Assembly: GCA_947184155.2 (NCBI GenBank)
Contig: CAMXCT020006748.1
Coordinates: forward strand, 248,001 to 312,000
Origin: Cladocopium goreaui
Taxonomy: Eukaryota; Sar; Dinophyceae; Suessiales; Symbiodiniaceae
DNA length: 64,000 nucleotides
Reading direction: 5' to 3'
This document shows, one piece after another, positions 17,768 to 30,420 of this stretch (the first letter of the stretch is position 1; each line of letters starts with the position of its first letter). A program made the translations under genes and the position numbers. The notes under the pieces were generated by a model, which saw only the letters and a list, made by a program, of their open reading frames with translations, ran no database searches and was not told where the DNA came from.

Positions 17768-18327
17768 ATATAATCCTTTCCCCCTATTACTAAACCCCCC
17801 CCAAATACTAAAACTAGGGTCTATCTCTAATTTTGGAAAATTTATGAAAATTTCAGATTGGCCAATTTGACTTTATTGATCCCCTTTAGAAAACAAATTA
17901 AACATAAATCTACCATTTGTGGGCTTCGCCCCCTAATAATAAAAACTAGTCAACCCCGAGGTGTTTATTATTAGGGTCCGTCCGATTTTTTCAAGTTTTT
18001 TATATTAGGGCGTTTAATTTAATTTATGTTGGGCGTTTAATTTATATAAGGAAAGTTAATTGATTTTGACATCGGAAAATAGTTTTTATTATTAAGGTTT
18101 TTGATTTATTAATAGGGGCCGCTTCAAAATCCAATTTTTGGCAATAGTTTAATTGAGTTATAAAAGAAAAAATAATTGATGTTGAACTCGGAAAAAATAG
18201 TTGTTATTATTAAGGTTTTTAATTTATCTATAGGGTTCCCTAATAATAAATACCCCCCTAATAATAAAAACTACCTGAGGTGTTTATTATTTAAAGGGGG
18301 GGTTGTATTAGGGGGAAGGGATTATAT
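17768..18327. mobile_element. 560-bp terminal-inverted-repeat element
   Basis: The left end ATATAATCCTTTCCCCCTAT plus a C run (17768-17802) is the inverse of the right end (18293-18327: a G run, TGTATTAGGGGGAAGGGATT, ATAT). Inside are two further short palindromes built on CCTAATAATAAAAACT / GTTTATTATTAGG (17931-17975 and 18239-18292) and AT-rich filler with no credible ORF. It resembles a non-autonomous DNA transposon or MITE. A 3-4 bp target duplication cannot be fixed in this AT-rich context. Confidence 0.6.
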
Positions 18328-18630
18328 TGATATTGATATCCGTTGCTCAATGAACAACCGGACAACGCAATCAAAGATCAAAATGATTCATTTAGATATC
18401 TAATCATATCTAGTCCTTACCCTTACACACACCTCGAGGTGTAAAATTCACGCCGGTTAGTATCTAGAGATATCGTTTTCCAATGCAAAGAATGGATCTC
18501 CCACCTCTGCGTTCGTTCCCCCAACAACTAAGTAGCAGAAATCGCAGTTCCCCCCTAGCATATTACATATAATTATACATATATATATATATGTGTGTGT
18601 GTGTGCGTGTGTTTTGGGTATTTTCTTCAG

Positions 18631-18741
18631 GACATATGGAGAAATGCACGTTTTAGAGGTGCAGCTATCCGGATGGATTTGTATAGCCAAGGCCAACTGG
18701 CCGGCACCTTTAGCGCTCCTGTGGGCAGAGGCCGCAAATAA
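18631..18741 (+). CDS. Exon-like frame, Arg/Gly-rich end
   Basis: Follows TTTTCTTCAG|G, a good acceptor. 36 codons to TAA 18739-18741. The peptide starts DIWRNARFRGAAIRMDLYSQ and ends APVGRGRK. It may be a terminal exon. It reads like a beta-rich domain edge followed by a small basic Gly/Arg tail, but I cannot name the family. Confidence 0.4.
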   Translation, partial: DIWRNARFRGAAIRMDLYSQGQLAGTFSAPVGRGRK

Positions 18742-19333
18742 AACGTGCCTGAGAAGGATAATTCATGGTTTCAACTCCCCAAAAAACGCTTCGACATCTT
18801 GGAAGATCATGAAGATTCGGAGGAAAAAAACTTGGAAAGTCTTGGAGGATCTGTTGGAAGAATATGTTCCTGTCGTACCGCGTCACTTTTTGAAGGCTTC
18901 TGATACATGTTGAAGCATTTCATCAGCACCCATGGCCAGGTGGAAGCTTCCAAGGGCCCTTCACAGGTCAGGGGGTCCGATATTTCTTGGCCAAAGTTGG
19001 TTCAATAATTAATTTACCTTTTGCTAATCATCTAACTTAGCCATGGAAGATCACCCTTTTTTTGGTAAATCATCTGCAAATCGGCAATGTTCCAAAGGCG
19101 TGTTAGTTGACAGGACAGTAGGGTGTTGTGTTGGCAAAAAAAATGGTTTTTCTTAGTTGGGGGAAGTGATTGTGGCCCAGCTAAAAGATCGCTAAAGATC
19201 AAGAATATAGTGATTTCTGTGCCATTTTTTGATATTTTTTGGTTGGGGTCCATATAGTTCCATACCATATTCAAGATATTCAAGAAATATATCAGCTTCC
19301 CCTTGTGCAAATTTCCAAAGCCTGCTGCAGGTG

Positions 19334-19426
19334 CTTTGCACGGCAGCTTGCGGGTCCCATCTCATCCATCTCGCGCGCCTGGCTGGGGGTCAAGGGCATG
19401 TGGCCATGGTCATTGAAGCATATTGA
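19334..19426 (+). CDS. Exon-like frame, unidentified
   Basis: Follows CTGCTGCAG|G. Reads VLCTAACGSHLIHLARLAGG then QGHVAMVIEAY and stops. Helical and hydrophobic, compatible with a terminal exon. The two other + frames are also open for a while, so the choice is by protein-likeness only. Confidence 0.3.
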   Translation, partial: LCTAACGSHLIHLARLAGGQGHVAMVIEAY

Positions 19427-20001
19427 AACACAAAAATGGAACCGGTTATCGCTGGATTGGTTTAAGGGAAAATGTATTGGATACTATTTGTTGACCCTTT
19501 AAATGATTAAATGTAAGGGGTTCCCGCGAATGTTCCATATCAATCCATATCATCCAATTCTGTTCTGAAAGTTTGAGGTTTGAACCCCGAACACTGGCTG
19601 GAAAGTCATGTTGCAAAACCTGCAGGCGTTTTCGGTTGTCCCATGTTCTTGTTCACCATGAGTATAGAAAAGTCTCAGTTTGGGCATACGATTTATGCTG
19701 GGAACTTCCGAGGCCTTTTGGCTTGTAGCTGCGAACATATCTCCAAATGATGTGGAACTCGACTCCCTGGAGGAAGGGAAGTTTATTTGTTGGGCCCAAA
19801 CCTGGGGCCACCAAATTGAACACAGAACCAGCATTTGAGTCATTCTTCGGTATAAAGACGGCAGGTCCCTCAAACAAGCCACCATAAACCACCAGAAAAA
19901 ACGAACACCATGCAAATATTGTATTCAAGAACAGTTAAACCATCTGAACTTCCCCAAAAAAAAAGTTGAACACATTAAATCATATTAAATCACCTCACCA
20001 G

Positions 20002-20232
20002 GTCTCCAAGTGGGTCTCTGTAGCCATGGAGCTCGTTGCCAACTACGTGGACTACAACTCCCAGCAGTCCCTCTCCGCCGTGCTTCGCTGGTGCGACACG
20101 GCGGGCACCGTCCCGCTGCGCGACGTCGCCGACGTGGCCAAGCGCCAAAAGCTGCTGGAGCAGTGGACGCGCTACGCGGTGATGCGGTCCATCAAGCTGG
20201 AGATGCATTTGAGGGGAAAGGAATGGGAAACT
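20002..20232 (+). CDS. GC-rich exon, unidentified gene
   Basis: Strong exon: acceptor CACCTCACCAG|G at 20001/20002, a sharp GC rise (C or G at most third codon positions), open through about 20232 where TTG|GTCCCA could be the donor. It codes for VSKWVSVAMELVANYVDYNS, QQSLSAVLRWCDTAGTVPLR and a helical, basic second half with KRQKLLEQWTRYAVMRSIKL. ATG 20026 follows TCTCTGTAGCC, so it could instead be a first exon with its own trans-splice acceptor. The exons at 21691 and 22398 probably belong to the same gene. No family recognised. Confidence 0.6.
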
Positions 20233-21690
20233 TGGTCCCATCATGTCCCATCAATGTCCCATTTATATCCATTTATAGTGGTGAAAAATTGGATGATGAC
20301 ATCGTTTTTGTGTCCTTATGTTTTTTTTGTATCATATAATGATCATCATAGATCATGAAGTATTTAACAGCTATTTCGGATGGAGGAATCTAATACGTAT
20401 TACTAGTCATTACTAGTCATTTAACGTGTTTGAGGACTGTCAAAGGATAGAAATTGGGCAATTCGTTTTGAGATCAAGTTCCAATTGACCTGTTCCTTTT
20501 GAATCCACCTTTTGACCCACTACCCTGAAATTGTTGGAGAAAAACATGAGGACATGAGGCAAATGGCTCCAGGAAAAGTGAGGTTCGAATCGAAATGTTG
20601 ACCTTCTATAGCACTACTCTATATAACGATGACGATTACCATCTATGTTATATATATATATACATTATAGTACATTGCAACATAAACATGTATGCTATAT
20701 ATACCTGCATCCTCGAAAAAGCCCTATATATATAAATGCTCATTTGAAAGATTTATGCTGATTGAACAGTTTTTCTCCAAATGAGTGGGGTTGCACCACC
20801 CTTGGCATGTTTCCACTTTGTGCGTTTTGAAGCCATAATTCTGAGCGTAAATACCCGGGAAATGAGCATAAATACCCGTCCGTTAGGACACAAATGCGCG
20901 TTTTAGTTCAAGTGAGCATAAACATAACAAAGAGTCAGGATGAGCAATGAGCAGAAAGTGCTAGTTGAAGATCCAGGCAATGTAATCGTTACATATTGCT
21001 CTTTGTGTGCAGGTCTCCAACCTTTGTTCAGCATTGCTAGGAAGGGCTCTTCGCGGATTCCATCAGCGGCACAGCTGTGACAATTCATCCCAGCCTCACC
21101 CGGGTTGGACGGACGAGCTATACCATACAAAACAAGGCCTGGGTTTGCTCCAAATGATTTTTCAGTTTCGAATGGGAAATCCACTTTTTTGGGAATCTAT
21201 GGGAATCTACAAAATGTGGTATTACTGTATATGGTACTTTTTTTGGTTGAGGGCCCTTATGCAAATCCAAGAAGGCCATTGATGCCCAAAGTCATTGAAT
21301 TTAGCTGGTAGAAACTGTGCCCGCCAAGCTTGACAATTGCAAAGAATAGCTCTTCCAAAATCTTCCAAAAATGGAAGTTGGATCTATGTTTTGCAAGTAT
21401 TAGATGTGTTGATCAAATTTGTTCCAAGTCCGGTCAAAGGGGTCCTCCCATCATAGATTTGATTCGCGGGGCATTACACGAAACCTTTGGTTTGGATGAT
21501 AAGACGTTTTGTTTTTCCCCTGCATTTGTTCCCTTTACAGGCCCATATTGTTCAGGGGTTCAATTTCATGAACATCCTGGTTCTTAGGTAAAATATGCTA
21601 AAAAAATGTAAAATAACGGTGTGTGTTTTTTTTCCGCCGCGAAATCCCCATGGGATTTTCCGAAGCAAACCGTTGCCATCACATCCCCAG

Positions 21691-21810
21691 GTGACCAAGT
21701 CCGACAGCCAGCAACCGCTGGCGACCGTCGAGACGGTCATGGTGCAACTGGACGCGTCGCTGTCCAAGGCGGTCCCTCTGACCTGCAGTGACTGGGCGGC
21801 TGAGTCCAGC
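21691..21810 (+). CDS. GC-rich exon, unidentified gene
   Basis: Acceptor CATCCCCAG|G at 21690/21691. The frame reads VTKSDSQQPLATVETVMVQL then DASLSKAVPLTCSDWAAESS. C/G-rich third positions, like the exon at 20002. The 3' end is not fixed; a GC or GA donor near 21795-21806 is possible. No family recognised. Confidence 0.5.
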
Positions 21811-22397
21811 TGGGATACAAATACCACCAAAATAGGAATGCAATGTATCATTGGGATCTTACTTTATATATTGTTTCCCGCTTGCTATAGTTTTTTTTCC
21901 TCAACATGACGTATTTCTGTTTCTTTCAGATTTTTGGGAATGGAAATTGTCCCAGATAAAGCCTGAACTTCATCCGTAGGCGATGCTTAGGGAGAAAAGG
22001 CAACCGTCCCACTATGATCCAACATGGACCTATTCTAAGTTCGGTTGGTTTAGCTGGTGAACATGATTGGTGTGCATCCTTGAGATGAATTGACACCAAC
22101 TAGTTGCTGATACTTGGTTGCTGAATTGAAACACCAGGTATATCAAAGACTTATGATTTATGATTCTATCGTACTCCGCTTGAAATGACATATTAGAGAC
22201 ATTTCCCAAGGCAACAATTATTTACAAACCCCACGAATCACCCTAGTGGAGAGCGTTCGCAAAACAGAACTGTCCAATCTCAGTTACAAACTGCTGGGGT
22301 ACCAAACTAGAGGAGGCTGATGGAGGTTTGAAAGTTGAACTACACAGATCGCCAAAATTCAACTTGAAAAAAATGCACTGGGCACACTGGGCCTCAG

Positions 22398-22521
22398 GCG
22401 ATGAGCTGAGAAATCTCTGCCGTGATGTGCCCAGCTTGGCTGAACGGCTTCCGGAGACTTTTGCAAAGAGACCTGCGACCGAAGAGTGCTATCTCTGGGC
22501 CTGTCAGCTCCATTTGCTAAG
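22398..22521 (+). CDS. Exon, unidentified gene
   Basis: Acceptor CTGGGCCTCAG|G at 22397/22398. The frame reads DELRNLCRDVPSLAERLPET then FAKRPATEECYLWACQLHLL. Helical and hydrophilic with evenly spaced Leu and Cys. Probably continues the gene of the exons at 20002 and 21691. No family recognised. Confidence 0.5.
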
Positions 22522-23171
22522 GGATTTTTGTGTGGCATATCTGGGGGTTGGGATTCGTACTGGGGCCTTCTATTCAGCAGTGCTGACAGGAAGGCAATAA
22601 TGAGTTGCAATCAAAGTTTCCACGGTTTGCATCTCTGATAGGTATATTGCACTGCCTGCTTGTTGGTTTCTGTTTCATTCGTTGATTTATCCAGGAAATT
22701 AGCAGAGTAATGTGGCAAACCCAATAATTAAACCATCTCCAAAATCACCACAAATGGGTTGTATAAACCATCCCCAAAAGATTACAGTAAATGAATTTGA
22801 ATTATAGTTTATTTTTTGGTTCCCCACAATAGTTTTAAGTGTCCTTGTCTTTCGGACAAAAGTATGCAAAGGATGTCCAAATTTGTTGCCCAGAAAATTC
22901 ATACACTTCACTGAAAAATTGAACGTAGAACCCAAAATATGGGTTGGAAAGATGATTTCATTGCGGAAATTGCCTCGTGTCGATGTCCACGCCATATTTG
23001 TAAATGCCTTGATTTGAGGACCAAGTTTTAAGAAAACCAAGGGAGACACTTAGTTACTCAGGTTTCCTGCAGATGTTCTCTACCACTTCTAGTGATTCCA
23101 GTGATTCTATGCGGTTTTCTGACAAACCATGGCATTTTGTGTGGTAAACCCTCTTCATCTGCTGAGGTGAG

Positions 23172-25838
23172 GTGAGGCCCTCCGATTGCGACCTCTTGGG
23201 GCACATGAACAACGCCAACTACGCCACGCTCTTCGACGATGCGCGCCATGCAGCGGGCTATGGTGTGGATGTGAAGCTGGCACACATTGATGCTGGAATG
23301 CAGAGAGGTTAAACATAGCCTGGTTGATTGGTCAATAGGGACTTATACTACCCAATTTAGTGGGGATGATGATCATCCACAGTAGGAGTATTTACTAAGC
23401 AACCAGTACAATGAGATGGGATAGGGAAATTTTCAATGGCTCAGATGGGACCCACTTCTATCAGTGGATTGGCTTAAGGGGAAAAAAAATGGATAGGACA
23501 TCAATGTGGTTTTTCCCTTGTTAATGTAGGTTTTCCCTGCAACCAATTCTGTCGGATTCGAGACGCGATCTATCCAAGTGGCAGGGGGAATATGTTTGAA
23601 CATATTGGGGGATGAATCAGCGATGATTAATGATTAATAATGATTAATACTGTATATTATGCATGTGTCTGCATATAAGGGGGTGACCTTATATATATAT
23701 ATTATAATATTATATATATATATATCCCCCCCGCCTACCTTGAGGTTTTTTTTTTCGTGGTATTTGCAGCAGAAAACATTAATTTTATTGTCCCGCTTTT
23801 TGTGTGATTTACACAACATGTCAAGCAAACAATGCTTTGAAGGAATGAGATTTGTAAAAGTGTATATAGTCTTTATTGCAAATATGCTGCATCCCCTTCA
23901 ACCAAAAAAAGGTGTTGTCATTTATAAGCTGGTGGTTGCCTTTGAGCTAGCACAGTTTTCTTTCAGGAAGAAATCTCCTTATGAAGGTTGGAATCCTTTT
24001 CTTGAAAAAAAGATAGTCCTCTACAAGGTGTATTGTGTTTTAAATAGTTTTAAATTTTAAAGTGCGGCATTCCCGTTTTCTTTCTTTATCATGGTAACAT
24101 TCCCTCCAACAGATGCTGTTTTCTTCACAGATTGAATACTTAACCTAAAGCTGCAATCTTGTTAAACAACAGAAACAATATTGTTTCAGAATAAGCAGTG
24201 TATCCTTTAAAGATGTAGCACTCCTCTCAAAGAAGCTCAGCTGCCTTCTATGTTCGAAGGTAACACCATTTCTTTGAACATATGCACCGCTCCTTTCAAA
24301 GAAACCCAGCTGCCCTCTATTTGGACAGGGACACCATTTATTTGAAGGAAAGGCTTCACTCACCACAAGGAGAATTGTACATTCCCTTTTAGGCCTCACA
24401 CCTAAAAGGAAAATTGCACATCCCCAAGGGATAGCTGCGCATGTTTAGCATATACTACTTTTTTGTGATGCCTTTGAGGCCACATGAATCAGAGGCTTGG
24501 ATTAATTTGGATGAATGTGGATTAATTCTAGGGATCAAATCCTTGAACAAATCAAAAAACATAGTTTTGGGTGACCTACTTTGGGATGGGGGGAGGGCAG
24601 AAGGCTCTCCATTGCATTGTGTTTTCTTTCTTTTGGTGTTTGTGTTTTTTTGGCAGATAGCAGATACCCTGATAGATAGTTGACCTTGCAATGAAACAGT
24701 TGAAATAGAAAAAAAAGGTAGATCCTGGTGGGGGGGGTGAGCATATATATATACATAATATCTATATATATACATAATATATATATATATGTATATATAT
24801 ATATTATATTATATTCTAGTTTATTATATTAATTTATATTTTATTATATTATATTATATCATAATTTAATTTATTATATTAATATATATATTGTATTATG
24901 TTATATTACATGGCGGTACCAGAAAAGAAATCCAACGATCAATGAATCACTTTCATGATTTATTGATTTGTAGGGACGGACTTTTCTATTTTTCCAGGGG
25001 TCCTACGTGTGTGTGTGTGTGTGCGCATATATATATACATCTATTATGCATCTGTATACATACATTACATATACATACAGAATGCTCAGGGAGGTAGTGT
25101 TTTCTACTGATATCAGAACGTGAAGCAAAGACTTGGATGGGATTGGATGAAAAAGGGGAAGGCTATGTGACACGCCTAGCAACTGAGCTTGGGCGTTGAA
25201 CTGCCAAGCTGTCCTTGGCTCGCCTTCAGCAAGATGCTGAACTCCCGGAGAGGGCGATGGAGAGAGAGATATGATTCACATTCCAATGGCCATACAGATA
25301 CCATGACCACCCAGAAATTGCTAGTCACTGCTAGTCACTACTAACTACAGTACCAAACCTGGAGAGCTCATCGACGGCTTTGCACAGAAAACCGTGTTTA
25401 CACTGTTACACTGGACTCTAGTCATTTGGCAATGGCAATGGTATGTTTTGAATGAATACCGGCCCATTTCACATCAAAAGTACTAAGAAAACATAAGGTT
25501 CCCAGCCAGCAATGTTTTTTAAAATGCCAAAAAGGGCAATCCATAGTCAATTGGGAAGCATTGGAAGAATTCATCAATGGGAATTCCAGGATCCTAAAAT
25601 GGAGGTACTGTACCATATAAGTCCATATTTTGTGGGGATATTCACTTACATAGGCCTTATATAGGCCTTATATATGGTAGGTACCTCCAATCTAGGATCC
25701 TGGAATGGCCATTGAATTCACTCCTGGATCCCCGAAAAGGACTACGTTTTGCAAGCGCAAGCCTTCGAAAAACTGACCATCGCAGTGTGGCGCGGAATGA
25801 CCGAGCTGCACCTCAACCTGGAGATGATCAACGCGGCA
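23172..25838 (+). CDS. Hotdog-fold thioesterase-like gene, two exons
   Basis: Exon 1 (23172 to about 23290, after GCTGAG|GTGAG) reads VRPSDCDLLGHMNNANYATL followed by FDDARHAAGYG. The pattern Asp-x-Asp-x-x-Gly-His-Met-Asn-Asn-x-x-Tyr...Phe-x-x-Ala-Arg is the signature of the 4-hydroxybenzoyl-CoA / acyl-CoA thioesterase hotdog family, which hydrolyses acyl thioesters. Exon 2 (25740-25838, acceptor CGAAAAG|G, donor GCAG|GTGTGG) reads DYVLQAQAFEKLTIAVWRGM then TELHLNLEMINAA. This fits the later 'gD-x-L-x-V-x-x-W' strands of the fold, but membership in the same gene is inferred. Donor of exon 1 is unresolved (GC at 23275 or 23293). Exons upstream (20002-22521) could belong to the same gene. Confidence 0.55.
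23691..23727. repeat. AT microsatellite
   Basis: TATA-rich tract followed by CCCCCCC. No gene seen in the 2.4 kb around it apart from the neighbouring thioesterase-like exons. Open frames at 23659-24060 are AT-rich intron-like sequence. Confidence 0.6.
24744..24910. repeat. Long AT-rich simple-sequence tract
   Basis: TATATA runs grading into TTATATTA-type sequence for about 165 bp. No coding signal. Confidence 0.8.
25567..25719 (+). mobile_element. Fold-back family 1, full copy
   Basis: 153-bp palindromic element from GAATTCATCAATGG to CCATTGAATTC. Inner arms: CCAGGATCCTAAAATGGAGG with GTACTGTACCATATAAG on the left, and the inverse CTTATATATGGTAGGTACC with TCCAATCTAGGATCCTGG on the right. 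The centre contains TTTTGTGGGGATATTC and AGGCCTTATATAGGCCTTA. Non-coding. It ends 20 bp before the exon at 25740, so it sits at the 3' end of an intron. Confidence 0.85.
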
Positions 25839-28078
25839 GGTGTGGTTCACCACACCGTGTTTTTCCACGGAAGGGGCTTGCAGATGGTGGAAAAACATGG
25901 AACAACTGGAACCAGTAAAGGGGTTATATAACATATTAGTCAAGATGCTGAAGTTGAAAGAGAAAGTAGCCAAAGCAATCGGGGGATGTGACTGCCAGAT
26001 CCACCCACCCTTCATTTTGCAAGCCTCCCGGATGCAGGCCATGGTTGATCAAATTGAGTTTTCTTTTAACTCAGCATGGCCGCAAAGCCCATTACCTAAC
26101 TGTTTAGCAACATGTTCCAAATCAAAACCATGAATGATCAACTTGACCAGTCCCACAAGCCAATAGTATCCAATATTGTTCAACCCCACCGAACTGAACA
26201 TATGTAGATCCCCATACCCTTCCGGCAGCGCCTAAAGGTGCCACGGTTGCGCGAGCTTTCATGGTGACCTTCGATCCCCTGAGTCGCCTTTGAGTTCATC
26301 AAAGCATAGGGCGGGATGTTTGGTGAAATGTCCCTGAAATGGATCAGATCAAACATGATCAAACCATCAGATTCTGAAATAAAGATAAATTTAAAGCTAT
26401 CTTTGGAAACAAATTGATCTGAAAACCGCTGAACACCTATTTCTGGAAACTTCTGGAAACCATATTTGTCAAACTTTTGCGGCCTGTCACTTGCAGCTCT
26501 TGGGGCGGTGAATGCAACCGATGGCTCCGATCCGCGTGGAAACCAACAAAAAAGGGACGTGCAGCCGGGATCACGAGATCTAAAGTTGGATTAAACCATC
26601 ACTGGTGGTGACGACTGGAAAACTGTGGAAAGATGTGGAAAGTATATGAAAGTATGGAAGCCTTCGAGTAGCTACGGGGATCCCATGCCATAGCGGGCAT
26701 GGCTCAACAGCAAAATGGCAAGACGAAGGGTTGGAACCAGGGTCATCAACCACTTGTGATTCCTGGGATGCATATCCTTCTTCTCTCAGAAGTAGTTCCC
26801 CTATGGTTTCTTGGTGGTTATTGTAGCCCATAATGGCGGGTGCTTCTAACTTAGTCAATGGGTTATACCCCCATGTATCTTATATATGGAATTATATGGG
26901 TCATATATGGATTAATTGACCCACTGGGATGCACCCCGAGATCCCCCAAGTATCGCGAGATAGCCTATCTACCAATCAGTATCATGGGATGCTCGCGTCG
27001 CTTCAGATGGAAGCTTCGTCGCCAGCCCAACTCAAGCTGGCTGCTGGGTTGCAGGGATGCTGCTATGGTGAAAGTGGGGATTCAAGCAACGATACCCACG
27101 GAACAATAGGTCACTAACTCATACTAATTCATAGGGATTACATGGATGTTAAATGCTTGGGATATCTTCGGATATCCTATTGGCTCTTGCTATTTTTCTT
27201 CAACAACAACCAATGACATCAATGAAATTCACTGAACAATAGTGGGCTAACAGGAATTAAGCTGCCGAAGTTTAGAAAAATGGATATGATTTTTTGAGCA
27301 GAAATGGTGCTACAAAATTGCCATGTACACATGGAAAGTGAGCACGCCGTTTTTGGGCCAACTCATATGTACTCATAGATGTGCTACTAGCAAAATGTTT
27401 TGGTCTTATAGGGGAGTTTCTTTGAAACTGCAAATGGGTAATGGGTGGTCTGCGAGTCATTTTTTGCCAGGGAATGTTTCAGAATGTTCCTATGACTTAC
27501 ATCAAGATAATTAGTTCTTCATGAGGATTCTTCGGGAAATTGATGAAACTCATCAATCGTAGAGGTGAAATCGGGAGCAAAATGAGCTCGGGTTGCTGTG
27601 GCCAAGGTTCCATCCCATGATTGAAAGTTGAAAATTTTGACGTTCGGGTGACGTTCGAAGTTCTATATGGCTAGTTGGGAGTACTTCAATTTGGGGGTTT
27701 CCATGGGTTTCCTAAAATGGTGGTACCCCCAAAGAATCCATTTTATGTAAAAGGAATTTTCCATAAGCCATATTTGGTGGTTTCCTAAGCCATGGGGGTA
27801 CGTACCCCCATATCATCCATTTTATAGATGGATTTTCCATAAGTTTCCCAGTAATAATCCCACAATAATCCCATAATTATAGGATTATTTTATTATGAAA
27901 TAAACCATGCTACAAGGGGCCCATTGAAATGGAAACCCCTTGCCGTGCTGCCGCTGAGTTCGCGAACTGGACGATGCTCAGAAGGTGGGCCCGCAGGGAG
28001 CAAAAGCACAATGTTTGGGTCCAAGATTTGTTTCCAGAAGACTCACCAACAAGTACTACAATATACTACAACTATGAG

Positions 28079-28232
28079 TATATATATATACATGTGTGTA
28101 TATAGATATATATATATATACATATGGTGTATATTTATATATATATATATTCTGTATAATATATATATATACATGTGTGTGTGTGTGCATTTGTGTATAT
28201 ATATATGTATATGTATATGTATATGTTTGATA
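28079..28232. repeat. AT/GT microsatellite region
   Basis: Several TATATA runs with GTGTGTGTGT at 28175-28188. Open frames here are low-complexity Ile/Tyr runs and are not genes. Confidence 0.8.
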
Positions 28233-28292
28233 TCTGACTATGTTTTTGGGACAGATATCAAATGCATGATATAAACCAACATTGCTTTCCAG

Positions 28293-28400
28293 GGGAGAAA
28301 CTCTGGGAATCCACACCTGCTTCGAAAGCACCGCAACAGGAGGACATGCGCAAGCAATTCTCGGACTCCGTCGCTGGGCTCAGTGTGTTCCAGTCTTGGG
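28293..28400 (+). CDS. Exon-like frame, unidentified
   Basis: Follows ATTGCTTTCCAG|G, a good acceptor. Reads GEKLWESTPASKAPQQEDMR then KQFSDSVAGLSVFQSW. Hydrophilic, helix-like. The end is not fixed. The open + frame extends to 28603 but loses protein character after about 28410. Confidence 0.4.
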
Positions 28401-29500
28401 ATGATCCCAAACGACTCAGTTCCAGGTTGAAACATGGAACGACACCACGAAGTAGACATGTTCGGATGGAACACACAAAATGTTGTTTGAAGTTGTTGAA
28501 TTCTTGGATGTGGTTCGATCAATGGCTTCAAGGTGTTCAACGGTTATTGAACGGGACATTCAAGAAAGTGCTCTCCGTTTCCATGTGGAAAGCTACCCTG
28601 TGACCGCATAAGAGTTTTGGGATGGGTTGAATTATTGATCGTGTTTGTATGATTTTTGTAAGTTCAGGAGAGCATTTCACCCTGGATGTGGTTGTTACGT
28701 TTCTGAAGAGTTACCCAAAGCATATCAAATGGCAATACTTATCAATACTTGCATAGTTGGCAGCTGACGTTCTGAACCCAATAACCTTCAGCTGGAAAGT
28801 AGTGGAGTGCTGCAAAGATGTTGCTGATAGCCTGATAGGCCTACATTGATCCCATCATGTGGGGGCCATGCTGGTGCTGTGGACCATGCCCCAAGTAAAA
28901 TCCACTATGATGCTGTGGGTGGTTTGGCCTTACCCAAGGCTAATCTGAGAAGCCTAAGCAAAATGCTTACTGCATCTTACTGCACATCCATTATATTCCC
29001 ATTACTGCCTGGTGGTTTCAATGTGTTTCCTCATATTTTCGACCCCCAAAAAAACCCGTTTCACTCATAGGCAATGTCCAAGAAACTTCATGGGGATCCG
29101 GCAGCCCCCAGACACCCCCCAGTAAGTCAGTGATATTATAATATATAAATATGTTCCCCCCAATTAGCCAGTGATATATATATAATAAAATACACACACT
29201 TGCTCAGAAATAGCTTATCGAATTATTGATGTGGAATGCATCGTACGTGCAAAAACACCTCAGTTAAACCTGACAGGAAAGGATTGATGACACGATCTGA
29301 GAAAGATCGAAAAGTAATCCCTGTTTGGTTTCAGCTAGAAGCAACTGTTCCATCTGACATAGTCGGCAGTAATTCAGATTGCGAAAGCCGTGCAAACGAT
29401 GAAAATAAAACCAAATTGTCTGAAAACGGCATGGTGGTTCTTGGGTTGGCCACGTCCCATTGCTGAAAGTTGAAATGATAAAGCAGGTACACCAGGGTGA

Positions 29501-29608
29501 TCAGCCCCGGCTTCCACCATCATGCATAGCTTCGTTGGCATGCGTTTGCATGATGGCCGCATGCCCCCTGCTGGAAATGCAGCGAACTCCTATTTGAAAG
29601 GCAAGTGA
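29501..29608 (+). CDS. Possible terminal exon, unidentified
   Basis: A + frame reading SAPASTIMHSFVGMRLHDGR then MPPAGNAANSYLKGK, ending at TGA 29606-29608. No family recognised and no clear acceptor; AG|GGTGATCAG at 29494 is in another phase. Confidence 0.25.
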   Translation, partial: SAPASTIMHSFVGMRLHDGRMPPAGNAANSYLKGK

Positions 29609-29827
29609 AAAACCAAAAAGTTACCGGCGTCAACGATGAAAAACGATCATTACAAACTCAGCAAGTAAGTTAGAAGTTTTACATCTTTTCAGATGTTCCA
29701 CACACACATATATATATACACTATATATTATATGTATATATATATATGATATATACATACATATATGATATATGTCTATTGGCGGCCTAATCACTAAGAA
29801 CCGCTGAGAAGGGCGAATCTGAAGCGT

Positions 29828-30010
29828 CTATTCACCACCTGCCATGATTGTGGCCTTGAGGTGAAACAGCTGATGAACGGGCAGGCCATCAGCAACTTTG
29901 CTGTTCATTTTCCGATAGAAGTTTTTCTTGTGGTCATTTTCCAAGGGCAAAGTTTTCGGATGTTCAGTTTCCAGAAAACTTCCAGGATACGTGGGTTGAT
30001 TGGGAATCAT
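29828..30010 (-). CDS. Open frame on both strands, strand undecided
   Basis: The antisense frame (start 30010) reads ETEHPKTLPLENDHKKNFYR and KMNSKVADGLPVHQLFHLKA, very protein-like. The + strand over the same bases is also open (VKQLMNGQAISNFAVHF and then a hydrophobic run). This is the only place where an antisense reading looks better than +. No family recognised. Confidence 0.25.
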   Translation of the reverse strand: MIPNQPTYPGSFLETEHPKTLPLENDHKKNFYRKMNSKVADGLPVHQLFHLKATIMAGGE

Positions 30011-30420
30011 GGTGCCTGTTGACTTATGTTTCTTACATTCTTATGTCTCTATGTTGCGATCCAGCTTGAATGATGAACTTAGGTAAGCAACTCATGGAGG
30101 GTTGGGTTGATGGTTTGATGTAACAACCAAGCGCGTCAGGGCCAAGCACAGGTCAACTTTGTGTTGTGAACCCAGCCTGGCCGGGAGCTGTTTGGTGCTT
30201 GATGCTATGATTGGTGGAACATGTGGCTGCTCAATGCTGTTTCACCATCCAACATGGGTTTCTGTACAGGACTTCCCCTTCGTCCATTTAAGGGCCGCTA
30301 TATGACACTATGAAACACATACAGGATTGATAATGCATCCTTATCCATATTTATCCATCAATGCGTCCGGTTATTCAATTGTGTGTTTGCCCATGCATAT
30401 ATTCCTCCATATACTGAATA

